Shown: positions 31,271-42,604 of the stretch, in pieces | Layout of the letters: the number at the start of each line of letters is the position of its first letter | Numbering within the stretch: the stretch's first letter is position 1 | Origin: Diogma glabrata | Lineage: Eukaryota > Arthropoda > Insecta > Diptera > Cylindrotomidae | NCBI GenBank assembly: GCA_963693315.1 | Contig: OY856188.1 | Coordinates: forward strand, 163,142,002-163,206,001 | Reading direction: 5' to 3' | DNA length: 64,000 nucleotides | Made by a program: the position numbers and the translations under genes | Notes under the pieces: generated by a model | Database searches by the model: none | Told to the model about the DNA's origin: nothing | Seen by the model: the letters and a program-made list of their open reading frames with translations, nothing else

Positions 31271-31814
31271 AATGATTTAATCGAAAACAAAAAACAAAAT
31301 AAATTTCACGTTCGAAAATATCAAAAATGTAACACAATTCTTTCCAAATATTTATATTGCTAAATTTAACTAACAGATTTTTAATTTAGTTTTAGTTCTT
31401 GATTATACAGTTTATCATTAAATGTACCAATTATAATGTACAATCCTAACACTTTAATCTTTCACTGTATTTTTATTGTAAGTAAAAAAAACAAGATAAT
31501 ATTGATGATGATACAATGTAAAACAGTTTATGAATATGACAATAAAACAGTACCGTATTATGATTGAAATTGTGATTTTAATTAAAACATACACATGTAA
31601 TTCTTAAGTTCGTTCATTTAATTCTTATTTAAACTACAAATCCTGTATCTTATGAACCAAAACGTTTTCAAAATACTAAAGACACTACGACACTTCAAAA
31701 ACTGCACAAATAACTTTAGAACATATAATCAGGAAAAACTAGCTGAATTTAATTAAAATGTAAGAGAGCAAAATAAAAACTTGACCAATTCATCCAAAAT
31801 AATTTTGATTCTAG

Positions 31815-32472
31815 GTTATTCTACTATACGTTGGTTGGCACTTGCTACCTAGTGCTACTGAGCGGTTATTGCAAATTTGTGAGCCATTGCGTTCATATGT
31901 TGATCAGTATGTCATATGTTTAAGTCAAAACACAATTCCAAAAGTAGGAAGGAACGCCAATATATTTGCAATTTGTTCATAATCAATCGGAAATTTAAAA
32001 AAAGCTGTGTTAAAGCTTGAGAACAATTGTTTGAGTGCAACAGAAACGTAGTATATTTTAAACAAGTTGAAAAAAGAATTAACTTATAGACTTTAGAGAA
32101 ACTCTACATCCCGTTTACTTTACGAAGCGGTATAAGTTCCGATGTTACAATTTTTCTGAAACGTCTTTAAACTATTTGAACGAATGGACAAAACCGTTGG
32201 AAGATATGAAGTTGCTGTATTGGCTAAGAAAACGGATTGATTGCGAAACTGTTGTATTGTGCTTGGATTCTTTTTCTGGTCAAATTGTTGATAGAATTGA
32301 CGATGGAAAACTTGCGAATGAAATTAGAAAAATAAATATTTATTGTGATGGTAAAATGCTATCATTTAGTGTCAAATATACTTCGATGAAAGGTAAAATT
32401 AAAAATGCCACATTCATTTTCTTCGTTTTTTTAAACAATGAAATTTTTATTACTAAGTGCATTCGGGTATAG
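31815..32472 (+). pseudogene. hAT-type transposase pseudogene, C-terminal piece
   Basis: Resumes with GYSTIRWLAL, then after a one-base shift LPSATERLLQICEPLRSYVD. A weaker stretch ends in the 32176-32472 frame (LNEWTKPLEDMKLLYWLRKR, then IVDRIDDGKLANEI). These match the post-insertion part of KIAA1586-like hAT proteins in order. Multiple frame changes mark it as a pseudogene. Confidence 0.6.
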
Positions 32473-32692
32473 CAATACAGCGACGTAATGTAACGATGTC
32501 AATACGCGAGTTGGATTTCGTTTTTGCATCACAATTGACGACTAAAAAAATCCAGATCATGTCGTAACTATTTCCAAATTGGAACTCATTCGCTAAGGCT
32601 ACGTTCAGTTGACTACATTTTTCCAACGTATTCGCAACCAATTTTAAGATTTGATAACGGTCCTCAGTCTTTTTTAAGTCCATGTTAAGCAT
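32453..32692 (-). pseudogene. Exon-like ORF inside repeat segment A'
   Basis: The minus strand reads MLNMDLKKTEDRYQILKLVA and on through NTLEKCSQLNVALANEFQFG, preceded by TTAACATTTTTTTTGAG, which looks like a splice acceptor. I do not recognise the protein. The first part has a homologue at 21288-21360 with an in-frame stop, so this is more likely a duplicated gene scrap carried by a repeat than a live exon. A real exon cannot be excluded. Confidence 0.3.
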
Positions 32693-32835
32693 CTCAAAAA
32701 AAATGTTAATATTATGTCAATGAGATGAAATATGTAACTTAATTTTACAAATTTCGTACCAAATTTTAAATTTGCTTTTCAAAACTAGGATGTTCCTTTT
32801 GGCAGCAATGGACATATTCTGGCGACTTTTTCATA
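32636..32835 (-). repeat. Repeat segment A, second copy
   Basis: Counterpart of 21288-21520, same orientation. Segments A and B appear in the order A-B at 21 kb but B-A at 26-33 kb. Confidence 0.6.
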
Positions 32836-32843
32836 TATCAGCA

Positions 32844-32946
32844 GGTGGCGCATTCAGTATAGAAAAGGAACAAATGTATGCTAATATTAATCTCTAGCAG
32901 GAGACTACCACCGTTTGTTTCCTTTCTGTACTGGATGCACCCACTT
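32844..32946. repeat. Inverted repeat, about 30-bp arms
   Basis: GGTGGCGCATTCAGTATAG and the bases after it pair imperfectly with the stretch ending CTGTACTGGATGCACCC. Probably a small MITE remnant. Confidence 0.5.
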
Positions 32947-33027
32947 TTATTTTATGTAAAAAGTGGGGACAGAAATCTGTTTATCAAAATTTTTTTTTCT
33001 TTCAATTTCAAAGAAAATATAATTACA

Positions 33028-33061
33028 AGACAAAACGTTTGTACGAACAAACGTTTTGTCT
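33028..33061. repeat. Perfect 15-bp hairpin
   Basis: AGACAAAACGTTTGT, loop ACGA, ACAAACGTTTTGTCT; AT-rich flanks extend the pairing a little. Confidence 0.75.
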
Positions 33062-33099
33062 TTTAATTATATTCGTTTGTTTTCATGCAACATAAAATT

Positions 33100-33970
33100 G
33101 TGTCAATGCAAAATTTATTTTCTACTTTTTAGTTCGTTTTCCAAAAAGTGTGTTTTTTAAATTTTTTATTTTGTTTTTATTTTAGAGATTTTAGTTATAT
33201 AATTTCACCTAAACATAAGTTAACCACATTATTTCACAGAAGTAACATAATAAAATAAAACCAGCAATTAAATCACTTACCGAAAATTTAATATTTTTAT
33301 TTTTTTTGAAATTTAAAGTAATTTTAATAATGCATATTGCATTCAGTGTTTCAGTGTTTTTATTGATTGCATTATTACAATTGTGCTTATGTTATTTAAA
33401 CATTCAGTGTAAAATTTTAGTACGTTTCTTTAGTCATCGTTTTAACTTTAAGTTTTATTATCAAATATGAGATGGCGCGCCTATTTCCATTTATATTTTT
33501 TTATATTAGATTTGATCAATTTTTTGTACTTTGATCAATATTTTAAATTCTGAACTTAAACTAAGTACACCGTGGTAGTATAATAGAATAATAGCAAATA
33601 GCTATTAAACTATTACAGACTACAGTGTAAACGGATAGAATTATACTTTTTTAATTCGTGTTTTCTTATGACGCTCACAATTACCCCCGACACCAGACAA
33701 AATGGCTGTCAGAAGCAAATGAAACCGTAGAGTTATGATTTTTGTTCTTTTATTATCGGAGTCATTATCTGTCAAACTGAAAATTAAAAATATGGTTTCG
33801 CGCATTAATGTTATTATCGCTAGAGTTATTGCAATTAATAATTACATATTTATTTCAAATAAATGATAATTGACAGTAGGAGTGAAAATAATTTAGAAGT
33901 CGAAATGGTTTTGATAATTGCATTTAATCGACAAAAAATATTAACACATTAATTGTTTAAGTTATAATGG
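33100..33970. other. No gene seen
   Basis: AT-rich. The motif ATTCGTGTTTTC near 33654 is inverted as GAAAACACGAAT near 34901, hinting at a larger inverted-repeat element around the MITE at 33971-34396. No ORF of note. Confidence 0.4.
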
Positions 33971-34396
33971 TAGTGTTCGGTCGTGCAATATCATAATAAA
34001 TATCACGGTATTTTACGTCAAATTTTTTTCTTTAAACTTCACTTCGTTGAATATTACGTCAAACTGGACCGAACAGTAAAAAGATAAAAAGATGGATTTT
34101 TACGTCAACCTTTATAGGTCACTTTTATTTCAATTATTTTATCACAAAAGATAAATTTAGCCCGAAAGCCACAAAACCAATTTTATCAAGAATAGTCATT
34201 ACAAAAATGTAAGCATAAATAAAACAAAACCAAAATCGTTAACAACCAAAAGAAAATATTTTTATTGTCACCTATATTCAAAACATTTTGACATTTAAAA
34301 CGAGCAAAAATTCTGATTTTATTCGTGATAAATGGCTGCGTATAGTACTTCGAAAAATCATTATTTTTTTAATCACGTTCTCTCGACCGAACACTA
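33971..34396. mobile_element. MITE with 13-bp terminal inverted repeats
   Basis: TAGTGTTCGGTCG at 33971-33983 is inverted at 34384-34396. If the outer TA is the duplication, the element is GTGTTCGGTCG...CGACCGAACAC. Noncoding interior with ACGTCAAA repeats. Confidence 0.6.
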
Positions 34397-35252
34397 GGAA
34401 TGTCATCAACAAAAATATATTTGTTTCCATTAAGTAATTACTCCTTTTAAACTTTCTTTTGTTATTGAAATTGAAAGCTAAAGAATTACATCTGTTTTAA
34501 TATACCTATAAACAGAAAGTTTTCATTTAAATTAGTAAAAAAAATAGAATTCTCAATAAAAAATTTTAATAAATATAATTATGTTTTAATAAAAACAAAT
34601 AAATTAAATAAATATGTAAAAATAAATATTTGGTATTATTATTAATTATAACCGTTTACATTTTTCTAATAATTTTTATCTATTTGATATATTTTTGTTT
34701 TGTATTTTTCCATTTATATTTTTTTGAATTTAAATTTGACATCTTGACTAATAATGCTCCTAAAAAATTTAAGAGTCATCGGAGTTAACTCTAGTGCTAT
34801 AAAAGAACAGAAAAGCGTCAAACTTCAGGGTTATGAGTAATAAAAGAACATTATATTTTGACACCATAGGTGTCACGGAGTTAACTCCGAGTAATAAAGG
34901 AAAACACGAATACAGATAGTTATTTGATATTTTGTTTTTGATCGATAGTATAATAGTATATTCAAAAAAATGGTAACCGTGGAAACGTAAAATGTAAAAC
35001 ACAATTTCATGCTATTGTAAAAAATTGTGCAACATCAAAATCACTCAAAATTTAGTTTTAATTTTAAATTAATATGAGTATTATAATTTTTTGTTGAAAT
35101 ACTTTTCGTTTGATAAGATTTTATATTCAAATTTGGAATACGGCAGCCGTATTCTATCTGTCAATATTATTCTGAGCGTTTATACCACATGTTAGAAAAC
35201 TACTATTTTGTGGTATACACACCCAATGTATCGATAGTTTAATAGAAAAAAT
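34397..35252. other. No gene seen
   Basis: AT-rich; the palindrome CGGAGTTAACTCCG lies near 34876 and GGAGTTAACTC recurs near 34783. Short ORFs are not convincing. Confidence 0.45.
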
Positions 35253-36816
35253 CTCAAGCTCTGAGATATCAAGACTTCGGTTTTGGTTAAGGATTTTGAT
35301 ATAGTTTTCGGCATTAAACTTTTATGAGGACATTGTTTTTAGTTTTGGGCAGCGATGTATATCAAACATAACTCTTTGTTAAAGTACATGTATTTTTTTA
35401 TCTCTGTTTAGAAATTTATTACAAAACTAACACGAAACATCAATACGTTGCCGGAAAATCATAACAGATCATAAATTAACATAATTTAGTGAAAAGATGC
35501 AAACTACTCAAAAACCTCTACATTTAGCGTTTCGAGAAAATATTACAAAATCACAAATTCGTATTTCTTTCAAAATTCCAAAAATATTATAAAAATTAAA
35601 TAAAATCAAACTTTTTTCAAAATTCTAAAGATATTCCAAAAATTATTACAAAATCAAAGATTAAACTTTTTTCAAAAAATCTGAAAATATTGCAAAAATT
35701 ATAACGAAATCAAAAATTGAAACTTTTTTCAAAATTCCAAAAATATTCCAAAATTAAAATAAAATCAAATATTTAAACTTTTTCTAAATCCTAATAATAT
35801 TCCAAAAACTCTTAAAAATTCAAAATTCAAACTTTTTCCATAATTCTAAAAATATTGCAAAAATTACAATATCAAAAATAGAAACATTTTTCAAAATTCC
35901 AAAAATTATAATAAAATCAAAAATTTAAAATTTTTCAAAATTCTAAAAATATTCTAAAAATATTCTAAAAATTCTTACAAAATCAAAAATTGAAACATTT
36001 TTCAAAATTCTAAAAATATATATATAAAATTCACAAATTCAAAAATTCTTTTTGTTTTTTCAAAATTCTAAGAGTATTGCAAAAATTATAACAAAATCAA
36101 AAATTAAAACTTTTTCCAAAATTCTAAAAATATTGCAAAAATTATAACAAAATTAAAAATACAAACTTTTTTCAAAATTCCAAAAATATTTCAAAAGCTA
36201 TAACAAACTTCAAAAATTTCCATGTCATATTTACGTCATACAACAGCTAAATTTTTTTTTCCAAAAAATTGGCTAAAAAAATAAATGAAATAATTTTTTT
36301 GACATACTTGGCAATATTTTTTTGACAACCTTATAATGCAATATTTTCTAAAAAAATAAATGAAAATCATTCTTTTGACACACTTGACATTATTTTTTTG
36401 ACAAACTTATAATGCCATAGTCCTCTATAATAATAATAAAATTTCATGTCATACAAATAATTAATTTTACTTTTTCCAAAAAATTGGGTAAAAATAAATA
36501 AACCGAAGTAAAATCTTTCTTTTGATACACTTGACAACATATTTTTGACAAACTTATAATGCCATAATCTAGATTTTGGTCTCACATACCAATCCCGACC
36601 ATCAAGATTTCTTCAAATTCAATGTTTCTATTCGTAATCACTTAAAATGAACGTTTTTAAAGCAAAAAATATGCAAATTTCCTTGTTTTGACACACTTGA
36701 CGATTTTTTCGACACACTTCCGGTACAGTTATCGAACACATCGTCCTTGCGGCTCTTCCCATTGAGTAGAGCTATTTTTAGAAAAAAAATTTTGAAATCC
36801 GTCCAGCGGTTTTCTA
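35253..36816 (+). repeat. Foldback element, left arm
   Basis: The outer end (ATCTCAAGCTCTGAGATATC) and the rest of the arm are the inverse of 39588-41024. The arm contains a degenerate satellite of about 55-60 bp (AAATTCTAAAAATATTCC-type) at 35510-36230 and a motif array (GACAAACTTATAATGCC, TTTTGACACACTTGACA) at 36290-36600. No transposase. Arms this long with internal tandem repeats resemble foldback transposons. Confidence 0.75.
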
Positions 36817-36899
36817 GATTTCGTCGGTTGTGATTGGGTTGGTTGTTTAAATTTAAAAAAATGTTTAATATTTTTTTTTTTATTATTCAATCATTCAAT

Positions 36900-37600
36900 C
36901 AATCAATCAGTTATTCAAATGATTTCTCAGACGTGTTTTAAATAATGATATACGTCGAGTCACCTCCTTTAATTCATCAGGAAGATTATAATAAATTAAC
37001 AGGCCTTTGTACAGTAGAGAACTTTGTCCACTAGCTGTAGGGAAAAATCTACGTAAAAGTCCGTGTTACGTCTAGTAGGGTAATCAATAATGAATGTCAC
37101 CCTTTCGGCATAAGAAAAAATTGTTTTTATCATTTTATTTTTTATTTTAACAACTAAAACCGCAAGCTCGAATTCGATAAGTTTTTGAAGAGGAAGAATC
37201 TGTACACTGTAAAGAAGGCGAGATGTACAACAGTCAGTATGATAGAGACTTCATATTATTTAGGTTTTTATTGATAAGGCTATAAATTTCTTGAAGTCTG
37301 TATCGAGCAGATAAGCCCTATATTGGTAGAAGGTATCTAACATGGCTTAGAATATGTGCATGAAATATTAGATATTTTATTTTTTGTGGTAAAATTTTTC
37401 GCATGTTGAACAATATAATTAATGATTTTAAGTTTATTTTTATCTTTATCAATATGTTTAGACCAGCTAAGAGCAACATCAATTGCGATCCCAAGATAAT
37501 CAACAATAAATGCACTATAGCTATTTGCTATTAATACAAAGTCATAAATGCATTATATCAAAGATAATAAATTTGTTTTTTTTTGTATTTATTTTTAAAT
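36900..37600 (-). pseudogene. LINE reverse transcriptase, C-terminal region
   Basis: Continues from the RTE insertion site with frame changes: DYLGIAIDVALSWSKHIDK, then NYIVQHAKNFTTK-like residues, and, nearer 36940-37000, a final YYNLPDELKEVTRR block. Frameshifts make it a pseudogene. Confidence 0.6.
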
Positions 37601-37613
37601 GATTCTTCAAAGC

Positions 37614-38726
37614 GAGTACAACATCAGCATTCACCAGCTCTACGTTGATTTCAGGCAAGCATATGATAGTATCATCCGCGACAACCTCTGGTCCGCACTC
37701 ATATGCCTTGGTATCCCAGAGAAACTTGTTTCTCTGTGCAAACTCACAACATCGGGATCAAATTGTAGAATAGTAATCGAAGGGTCAGTTTCTGATCCTT
37801 TCGATATAACATCAGGTGTTCGACAAGGTGATGCACTCGCGCCTGTACTGTTTAATTTGGCGCTAGAGTACGCGATAAGAAAAAGCCGAATTGAGACGCA
37901 AAACTGCATATATAATAAATCTAGTCAAGTTCTTGGCTACGCAGATGATATTGTGCTTCTCGGACGTAGAACGAGCGATATTAAAGATAGTCTCTCTCAG
38001 CTTGAAAGAAATGCTAAACGACTTGGATTATGCATCAACACCGGCAAGACTAAAGTGCTAACAACATCTAAGAACATACCTCCCGGAAATCTGGATACTG
38101 GCGACTACGAAGTGGAACGCGTGGAAAACTTCAAATACCTCGGGTCTGTAATAACATCGTCAAATGACATGCAGGCAGATATCAAAGCCCGTGTCTCTGC
38201 CGCATACAGAGTTTCCTACGCATACTCAAAACTTCTGCGATCAAAACATCTTTCGCGGTCGTGTAAACTCACACTTTACAAAACATTAATTCGACCTGTG
38301 CTTACATTTGGAAGTGAAAGCTGGACACTGACTTCCTCCGATTGTAGAATTTTATCAACATTCGAGAGGAAGGTCATACGAACAATTTATGGTCCATGTA
38401 AAGTTGCTGAAAATCAGTATAGAATCCGAATGAATCACGAAATCAGACAGCTTCTTGGAGGCTGCGATGTAATTGGATTCATTAAATCTAACCGGATCAG
38501 ATGGTTTGGTCATGTAGAAAGGGCTCCATTAGAAAGAATGATAAAAAAAGCGTCCCAACAACAACCAGCTGGTGTTCGTCGAAGAGGAAGACCTAGACAA
38601 CGCTGGCGTGATGACATCATCCAAGACCTTCGTGATATAGGATGTCGAAACTGGGGTCAACTGGTCATGGAACGAGATGATTGGAAGCTGGTGGCACAGA
38701 CGGCAAAATCCCTTCATGGGATGTAA
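37614..38726 (+). pseudogene. RTE reverse transcriptase C-terminal half
   Basis: Open to the stop at 38724-38726, but truncated at the 5' end, so endonuclease and fingers are lost. Motifs in order: YVDFRQAYDS, GVRQGDALAPVLFNLALEYA, YADDIVLLG, then LTFGSESWTLTS, VIRTIYGP, IRWFGHVE and GRPRQRWRDDI. It is distinct in sequence from the RTE at 4.8-8 kb. The upstream codons to 37598 belong to the host LINE, so no native start exists. Confidence 0.85.
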
Positions 38727-38746
38727 ACGCCAGAGAGAGAGAGAGA
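37614..38746 (+). mobile_element. 5'-truncated RTE LINE with (AG)n tail
   Basis: 1.13 kb on the plus strand between perfect 13-bp duplications. It ends TAA-ACGCC followed by AGAGAGAG. The other RTE here (4775-8133) also ends stop-ACGCC, but with an A tail. Confidence 0.85.
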
Positions 38747-38759
38747 GATTCTTCAAAGC

Positions 38760-39096
38760 CCACTCAATAACATTTATGTCTAATTGCATTTTTAGACGAA
38801 TGTCACTTACTGTTTTTTCTCGAAATACAAGAGCCATGTCGTCAGCAAACATAATAAGCTTACCACATAAGCCCAATAAAAAAGCAAAATTTACGTAAAT
38901 ATTAAATAAGAGAGGGCCAAGTAAAGATCCTTGAGGGACACCATAGTTAACGAACTCGGCGTCTCCAATCGTAGAATTGATTTTTGCTGCTTCTTTCCTA
39001 TTTAGTAAGTAGCTTGTAAACAGTTTCAAGTGATTACCTTTGATTCCAGTACTATATAACTTTTTTAATATTAGTTTATGACTAACAGATTCGACA
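38760..39096 (-). pseudogene. LINE reverse transcriptase, palm region
   Basis: The frame starts within SVSHKLILKKLYSTGIKG, passes LFTSYLLNRK, GVPQGSLLGPLLFNIYVN and the catalytic FADDMALVF, and reaches WALKN at the insertion site. Any continuation below 38747 is RTE sequence. The partner segment is 36900-37600. Confidence 0.8.
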
Positions 39097-39099
39097 GCG

Positions 39100-39587
39100 C
39101 TGTCGGAGTTACTACTATAGGAGTTTTTTGCTACTTTGTTTAGTTCGATACTACTTTACTCCCCGAATCAAGTTTATACTTCCCTGTTATTATAAATAAA
39201 TTATATTATAAACTAATTTTATTTTCTTCCGTTTAATTATATCAGCTTTATTTGTATGTTTTTCGATAATAATAGTATGTATTATTGTATTGTTTTCTAA
39301 CCTACAGCGGATAGCCTAATGAACTTAACCTATTGCCTAATGAAAATTTTCCTATAAAAAAATTATCATTATTCAATTGGTATGATTCCAATCGGTCAAA
39401 TTGTTTTGATTTCATTAAAATTATTACTTCGGTCTGAAAGACCTAAATATTACATTCATGAGCTCAAAGTGAAATTCTTACCCCCACTTTTTTTGACATT
39501 TCTCGACGTTTTAGGACCTCCTGATTCTAAAAAAGCAAAAAAAAAAAAATGTATGTCTGTCTGCCGGCCGTCATTACCTACGCTGCA
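39100..39587. other. Foldback middle, no gene
   Basis: Contains AT-rich sequence, a polyA-like AAAAAAAAAAA at 39539-39549 and TATGTCTGTCTGCCGGCCG. The 128-codon frame from 39382 runs from this spacer into the foldback arm and is judged noncoding. Confidence 0.5.
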
Positions 39588-41024
39588 GGGAAAACCGCTG
39601 GAGGGATTTCAAAAATTTTTTTTTCTAAAAATAGGGATACTCAAGGGACAGGTCCGAAAGGACGCTGTGTTCGATAACTGTACCGGAAGTGTGTCAAAAA
39701 AATCATTATGTGTGTCAAAAATAGCAAATTTTCATATTTTTGGCTTAAAAAACGTTCATTTTAAGTGATTACGAGTAGGAACATTAAATTTGGAGAAATC
39801 TTGATGGTCGGGATTGGTATGTGAGATCAAAAACTAGATTATTGCATTATAAGTTTGTCAAAAAAATGTTGTCAAGTGTGTCAAAAGAAAGATTTTTGTT
39901 TATTTTTTACCTAATATTATGGAAAAAAATAAAATTAATTTTCTTTGTTTGAAATGAAGTTTTATTATTATTATTGAGAATTATGGCATTATAAGTTTGT
40001 CAAAAAAATGTTGTCAAGTGTGTCAAAAGATTTTTATTTAGTATTTTACCTAATTTTTTGCAAAAAAAATAAAAGTGTTTGTTTGAAATGAAATTTTATT
40101 ATTATTATTGAGAATTATGGCATTATAAGTTTGTCAAAAAATGTTGTCAAGTGTGTCAAAAGAAAGGTTTTTATTTATTTTTTACCCAATTTTTTTAGAA
40201 AAAAATAAAATTAATAGTTCGTATGACATGATATATTATTATTATTATTGAGAATTATGGCATTATAAGTTTGTCAAAAAATAATGTCAAGTGTGTCAAA
40301 AATGATTTCATTTATTTTTTTAGCCAATTTTTTGGGAAAAAAAATGTAGCTGTTTTTATGACGTAAATGTAATTTAAAATGAGATTGGACATGGAAATTT
40401 TTGAATTTGTTATAGTTTTTGAAATATTTTTGGAATTTTGAAAAAGTTTGTATTTTTGATTTTGTAATAATTTTTACAATATTTTTAGAATTTCGGCAAA
40501 AGTTTTAATTTTTGATTTTGTAAGAATTTTTGAAATATTTTTAGAATTTTGAAAAATTTTTAATTTTGATATTATTATAATTTTTGGAATTTTGAAAAAA
40601 GTTTCAATTTATGATTTTGTAATAATTTTTGCAATATTTTTAGAATTTTGGAAAAAGTTTGTATTTTAAGAATTTTTGAAATATTATTGGAATTTAGAAA
40701 ATATTTAAATATTTGATTTTATTCTAATATTTGGAATATTTTTGGCATTTTGAAAAAGTTTGATTTTATTTAATATAACAATATTTTTGGAATTTTGATT
40801 ATAATTTTCCGGCAACGTATTGATGTTTCGTGTTAGTTTTGTAAGAAATTTTTAAACAGAGATAAAAAATACTTGTACTTTAACAAAGAGTTATGTTTGA
40901 TGTACATCGCTGCCCAAAACTAAAAACCATGTCCTCATAAAAGTTTTTTGCCGAAAACTATATCAAAATCCTTAACCCAGACCGAAGTCTTGATATCTCA
41001 GAGCTTGAGATTTCAGCCCCTCCA
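39588..41024 (-). repeat. Foldback element, right arm
   Basis: Inverse of 35253-36816. Four units of about 140 bp at 39840-40340 carry CATTATAAGTTTGTCAAAAA followed by TGTCAAGTGTGTCAAAA. Beyond them lies the same degenerate AATTTTTGAAATATTTTT satellite. The outer end includes TCTCAGAGCTTGAGAT and then GCCCCTCCATATT. Confidence 0.75.
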
Positions 41025-41640
41025 TATTTTCCAATTATAATCACAATATCTTTGATAAGTTTTGTTCAAAAATCAAATTTTGAGTAAAATTCTCTTATTT
41101 CGTTTAGTTGAACTTGGTTGATTGTATGAGATGGGCGTTTTTTATCATCGGGGTTTTTTTAGTAAGAAATTTGATTTATCAATTGATATCAATCAATTGA
41201 TAAATCAAATCAATTGATTATTATCAATTGATTTATCAATTTGATTTCGCTCAAATTTGCTTGAGAATAAACTATTTCATTATACACTCATTGATTAAAC
41301 TACTATTATCTTCTATAAATAGTCTTCCCTTTTAGATTCGTTTGTTTTTCAATCAATCTTTTTCTGCAATTTTTTCTTAAAAAGAAGAATTTTCTTATAA
41401 ACAAACTAACAACAAAATTTTTAATATTTTATCTTCAGGCGATTTGCCGACATGAAATTGGTTGAAATAATTATCTATAACAAAGTTCAGTCACGGAAAA
41501 ACGGTATTATTCATCCCTTGTAGCAAAATATACTATTTTGCGTGTTTTTTATGAATACTCCTTTTTTCCTCAAAATACTCCGCTGCCGACGTCAAATATA
41601 CTACTTTATAATTTTTAAAAACGACAGCGCTGAGTCGAGT
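41025..41640. other. No gene seen
   Basis: AT-rich, with repeated ATCAATTGAT motifs at about 41175-41245 that form overlapping palindromes. Confidence 0.5.
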
Positions 41641-42350
41641 CACTACGAAATTCTATATTTTTATTCTTTTTGCTCTATAAAGTCCCTAAAATCATGAAAT
41701 AACACATCTTTAAAGGTTTATTGTTTTTTGCATTTCGCGTCTAGTAGGCTAATAACTAAAGACGGTTTCGTAATAAAAAAAATCAAATTTAGAAATTTTA
41801 TTATTATTTCTAAAATAAAAACAACAATTTTGATTTAGTTTTTGTATGGGGATGACGTTACGTACATTCCTGATATATTTTAAAACAACGTAAATTAATT
41901 ATTTTATGTAAATAAATATATTTTTTCGTTTTTCTTAAATAAATAGGTAAAATAAATTTTTTTTAAATATCTTAACACCAACTGTTTGTTACCATACTAT
42001 TTAAAAAGAATATATGAATAGTATATAGTTAACTATTATTATTTTTACATTTTTAGTGTAAATTGTCCGTAAATAATTCAAAAATAAATCAACGTCATCT
42101 TCCCAAGAGAGATAAATGAACACTAACAAAATTATTTCATTAAATCAATTGACTCTCTTAACGGGTGTTCTTGGATGATATATTATAGCTAAGAAATTAG
42201 AAAATAGATGGCTTTTAAAAAATTACTTTCGTCACAAGGTACGAAAGTTATTTATTTAGGTTTTTTTATCAATGGTGACGAAAAAAAAAAATTCGATGCA
42301 ATGAACAAACATCGAAAGTAGATTTTTTAAGTTGGGTAGCAGAAAATAGT
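41641..42350 (+). repeat. 700-bp direct repeat, first copy
   Basis: Matches 44040-44746 in the same orientation, from CACTACGAAATTC to AAAGTAGATTTTTTAAGTTG. The block CGCGTCTAGTAGGCTAATAA and the ACTTTCGTCAC...GTACGAAAGT pair are shared. No ORF. Confidence 0.75.
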
Positions 42351-42465
42351 ATAGTCTTCAACGATGCCGAAAACAGCATATTTTGAAATGAGAGGACAGT
42401 TTACCAGCCGAGGCGATAGCCGAGGTTGGTAATGGTCGCGAGATTCAAAATATGATTTTCGGCGA

Positions 42466-42530
42466 GTAGACTGTACTGTACTGACTGTTCTGACTGTACT
42501 GTACTGACTGTAGACTGTACTGTACTTTTT
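42466..42530 (+). repeat. CTGTACTGACTG simple repeat
   Basis: Imperfect tandem copies of GACTGTACTGTACT. Confidence 0.8.
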
Positions 42531-42604
42531 CTACTACTTTTTTAAAAATTATTATTAATTTTTAAACAGTTTCATTTATAATTACATACAATTTTTTTTT
42601 TTTT

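Larger units (their letters stand above)
27162..31812 (-). mobile_element. CR1/jockey-type LINE, near full length, 4.65 kb
   Basis: Minus-strand element with two ORFs and a tail seen as 41 T's at 27162-27202. It sits inside the hAT pseudogene. AGGTT on the right (31813-31817) and AGGTTT on the left give at most a 5-bp target duplication. The 540 bp from 31270 to 31812 would be its promoter and leader; no ORF is there. Long tail and open ORF2 suggest a young copy. Confidence 0.85.
36868..39096 (-). mobile_element. Truncated LINE inside the foldback, hit by an RTE
   Basis: A minus-strand non-LTR element, 5'-truncated near 39096, whose 3' end shows a TGAT/TGAATGAT microsatellite-like tail at about 36885-36915. 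It is split by the RTE at 37614-38746, which is flanked by the 13-bp duplication GATTCTTCAAAGC (37601-37613, 38747-38759). Confidence 0.75.

Noticed and set aside
36367..36585. 72-codon ORF with repeated HYKFVKN
   Set aside because: Product of the tandem array in the foldback arm.
39382..39768. 128-codon plus-strand ORF
   Set aside because: Crosses from spacer into a foldback arm made of repeats; low-complexity K/F composition.
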